Assembly: GCF_002407205.1 (NCBI RefSeq)
Contig: NZ_CP023548.1
Coordinates: 2,876,501-2,940,500 of the forward strand
Direction: 5' to 3'
DNA length: 64,000 nt
Source: Rhodobacter sp. CZR27
GTDB lineage: Bacteria > Pseudomonadota > Alphaproteobacteria > Rhodobacterales > Rhodobacteraceae
Part shown: piece after piece, positions 62,317 through 64,000 of the stretch
How positions within the stretch are numbered: position 1 is the stretch's first letter
Layout of the letters: the number at the start of each line of letters is the position of its first letter
Made by a program: the position numbers and the translations under genes
Notes under the pieces: model-generated
The model's input: the letters and a program-made list of their open reading frames with translations, nothing else
What the model was told of the DNA's origin: nothing
The model's database searches: none

Positions 62317-63605
62317 GCGGCCACCGGCGTCGCGATGCGGCGGCGCATCGCCTCGACCACGTCCACCGCGCTGGCAAAGCCGTCCTCGTGAAAGCCGTTG
62401 CGCATCCAGGCGCCGGCGAACCACGTGTTGCGCTTGCCGTTCATCATGCGCAGCGCCGCGACCCCCAGCTGCGCCGCAAGGTCATAGACGGGGTGACGGA
62501 AGGTCACCACGTCATGCACCAGCTCGTCGCGGATCGGCCGCTCGCCGTTCAGGGTGACGAACAGCGGATCGTCATGCGGAATCGGCTGCAGCGAGTTCAT
62601 CCAGTAGGTGATGTCGATGGGGGCCTGCGGGTCCTCGGGCTCGACATAGACCCACGAGGCCCAGGCCGCGCGGCGCTTCGGCATCACGGAGGTATCGGCG
62701 TGCAGCACCGCCCGGTTCGGCTGGTAGCGCACCGCGCCCAGCGCCTTCGCTTCCTCCTCCGAGGCGTCGGACAGGAGCCGCAGCGTATCGTCGGAATGAG
62801 TGGCGAAGATCACCTCGTCGAAGGCTTCCCAGTCGCCGCCGGTCACGCGCACCTGCACGCCGTCGCCCTGCCGCCGGACGCCCGCCACGTCGGCGCCCAG
62901 CCGCAGATCGACCCCGGCCGAGGTCATCGCCACCTGAAGCCTGCGCACATATTCGATGGAACCGCCGGCCACCGTATACCACTGATGCTGCCCAGTGTGC
63001 GACAGCAGCGCATGGTTCTCGAAGAAGCGCAGCAGCGCCTGTGCCGGGAAGTCGAGGATCCCGCGCGAGGGCGTGGACCAGATCGCGCCCGAGATCGGCA
63101 GCAGGTAGTAGTCGCGGAACCAGTCGCCCAGGTCGAGCCGCTCCAGCAGGTCGCGGATCGTCATCACCGGATCGTCGGCATGGTCCATCGCATGGGCGTT
63201 GAAGCGCAGCACGTCCATCAGCATGTTCAGGAACCGCGGGTCGAGCGCGTTGCGCTTCTGCGCGAAGACAGCCTTCAGATCCTTGAGCCCGTATTCCAGC
63301 CGCCCGCCGCGCACCGAGGCGCCGAAGCTCATGTCGCTTTCCACCACCGGCACCTGAAGCTCGTCGAAGAGGCGCGTCAGATGCGGGTAGTTCACCTTGT
63401 TGAAGACGATGAAGCCGGTGTCCACCGGCTGGTCGCCACGCTTGCCGGCCAAGACCGTGCGCGCGTGGCCGCCAAGCCTGCTCTCCGCCTCGAACAGCAC
63501 CACCGTATGGTCGCGGGCCAGCAGATGCGCCGCCGCCATTCCCGAAACGCCTCCGCCGATCACAGCAACGCGCCGACGCGCGAATTCAGACGTCTCGAAT
63601 GGCAT
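62313..63605 (-). CDS. FAD/NAD(P)-binding amine-oxidase-like oxidoreductase (first gene of SigmaE-linked operon)
   Basis: A 430-aa flavoprotein with the dinucleotide motif VIGGGVSGMAAAHLL at residues about 15-30 and E in VLFEAES. TGFIVFNKVNYPHLTRLFDE is a typical block for the oxidoreductases paired with DUF1365. In R. sphaeroides the equivalent gene is a SigmaE target tied to the singlet-oxygen response and lipid modification. A TGATCC promoter box lies about 50 bases upstream. GGAG precedes the ATG. Confidence 0.88.
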   Translation of the reverse strand: MPFETSEFARRRVAVIGGGVSGMAAAHLLARDHTVVLFEAESRLGGHARTVLAGKRGDQPVDTGFIVFNKVNYPHLTRLFDELQVPVVESDMSFGASVRGGRLEYGLKDLKAVFAQKRNALDPRFLNMLMDVLRFNAHAMDHADDPVMTIRDLLERLDLGDWFRDYYLLPISGAIWSTPSRGILDFPAQALLRFFENHALLSHTGQHQWYTVAGGSIEYVRRLQVAMTSAGVDLRLGADVAGVRRQGDGVQVRVTGGDWEAFDEVIFATHSDDTLRLLSDASEEEAKALGAVRYQPNRAVLHADTSVMPKRRAAWASWVYVEPEDPQAPIDITYWMNSLQPIPHDDPLFVTLNGERPIRDELVHDVVTFRHPVYDLAAQLGVAALRMMNGKRNTWFAGAWMRNGFHEDGFASAVDVVEAMRRRIATPVAA

Positions 63606-63632
63606 GCCTGCAGTCTCCCGGTTTGCTCGGGG

Positions 63633-63662
63633 CCGATACGCCCCGCGAAGAGGAACGGATCA
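63633..63662 (-). promoter_or_regulatory. candidate SigmaE promoter for the FAD oxidoreductase operon
   Basis: On the minus strand TGATCC (63662-63657), an 18-base spacer and TATCGG (63638-63633) precede the gene by about 28 bases. TGATCC is the known -35 element of SigmaE-dependent promoters in R. sphaeroides; the -10 match is weaker. Confidence 0.6.
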
Positions 63663-63674
63663 ACCCGGTGGCGA

Positions 63675-63741
63675 TTTTTCTGCACGGCGGCGGATGATCC
63701 GGTCTCGCCCGTGCTTTTTCTGCAGGGCGGCGGATGATCCG
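63675..63741. repeat. tandem 27-bp direct repeat carrying TGATCC boxes
   Basis: Positions 63675-63701 and 63715-63741 are identical except for one base (C/G at the eleventh position) and lie exactly 40 bp apart. Each begins with five T's and TCTGCA-type text (TTTTTCTGCA) and ends in GATGATCCG. The duplication therefore doubles a -35 element. Confidence 0.85.
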
Positions 63742-63764
63742 CTCGGGCCGCTCGGCCGTAGAAG
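63735..63764 (+). promoter_or_regulatory. candidate SigmaE promoter for rpoE
   Basis: TGATCC (63735-63740), an 18-base spacer and TAGAAG (63759-63764) lie about 95 bases before the rpoE start, suggesting autoregulation as in R. sphaeroides. The upstream copy of TGATCC (63695) has TCTGCA at the same spacing, a poor -10. Confidence 0.6.
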
Positions 63765-63857
63765 AGATGACATGCCGGGGCCGGCCAAAAAATGCGGATG
63801 CAAGCGGGGGGGCGGTTGCCTATGTTTCCCCTCGGGCGACGAAACGGAAGGCCGACG

Positions 63858-64000
63858 GTGACAGGTCAGGGTAACGAGACGGATTGGGTAGCGCTGATGC
63901 AGGCGGTCCGGGACCAACGCGATGAGGCGGCCTTTGCGCGGCTGTTCGAGCACTTTGCCCCGCGGGTGAAGGGCTTCCTGATGAAGTCCGGCACGGCGGC
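63858..64000 (+). CDS. rpoE: RNA polymerase SigmaE (RpoE), 5' end only
   Basis: The first 47 codons, starting GTG 63858 with GGAAGG upstream, run to the window edge. The sequence WVALMQAVRDQRDEAAFARL, then FEHFAPRVKGFLMKSG, closely resembles the N-terminus of R. sphaeroides RpoE, the singlet-oxygen sigma factor controlled by ChrR. The divergent operon supports this. chrR would be expected just outside the window. Confidence 0.88.
   Translation, partial: MTGQGNETDWVALMQAVRDQRDEAAFARLFEHFAPRVKGFLMKSGTA

Overview
The window is GC-rich chromosomal DNA from a Rhodobacteraceae alphaproteobacterium, most likely close to Rhodobacter/Cereibacter. The best evidence is the right end. There, a GTG-started group IV sigma factor closely resembling R. 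sphaeroides RpoE lies divergent to a five-gene operon (FAD oxidoreductase, DUF1365, MFS, DUF3833, SDR), which matches the known SigmaE/ChrR singlet-oxygen locus of that clade. The polA, argB, yidC and rpmH-rnpA-yidD blocks also fit.

Layout. 1-4.1 kb: 3' end of an aldehyde dehydrogenase, a CNNM/CorC-type transporter, and a sigma factor translationally coupled to a membrane-anchored VWA protein. 4.1-9.5 kb (minus strand): a small heat-shock protein with a sigma32-like promoter and a ROSE-like leader, a secreted trypsin-like protease, and glycolate oxidase glcDEF. 9.6-17 kb: a DUF599 protein, then a minus-strand MoxR / DUF58 / BatA-DUF4159 / GATase-like membrane operon. 17-21 kb: DUF1285, DUF2798, a small zinc-finger protein and polA. 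21-24.4 kb: HIT protein, a GT14-type glycosyltransferase divergent from a sulfotransferase, and tRNA-Arg(ACG). 24.4-28.1 kb: an orphan histidine kinase and a TVP38-flavin disulfide reductase pair. 28.2-29.1 kb: rpmH-rnpA-yidD.

29.1-34.1 kb is the accessory region. The native ttcA gene is cut inside its SGGKDS PP-loop codons. A decayed element follows, holding a dead IS481-type IS, small HTH and coiled-coil proteins, and a multiply broken RecD-like helicase. Then comes a second, complete ttcA whose first 59 codons have foreign codon usage and whose remainder looks native. The element apparently split ttcA and supplied a replacement 5' end.

34-47.4 kb: a degenerate-GGDEF/EAL protein, yidC-MOSC-engB, an SDR, argB with a ferredoxin-like protein and a SixA-type phosphatase, and then a long minus-strand run (moaE, moaD, pgsA, uvrC, a pteridine-reductase-like SDR, a zinc-ribbon membrane peptide, an S49 peptidase). 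47.5-54.4 kb: a LysR regulator and a NAD-dependent molybdenum formate dehydrogenase operon, fdsGBA-fdhD-fdsD. 54.4-59 kb: a small membrane protein, a GT4 glycosyltransferase, an orphan OmpR-type regulator coupled to a small unknown gene, and a WGR protein coupled to a saccharopine-dehydrogenase-like enzyme. 59-64 kb: the SigmaE-linked lipid/stress operon and the start of rpoE.

Connections: moaD/moaE make the molybdopterin that FdsA needs and FdhD inserts. The rpoE intergenic region carries three TGATCC boxes. The ttcA chimera is the most unusual structure in the window.
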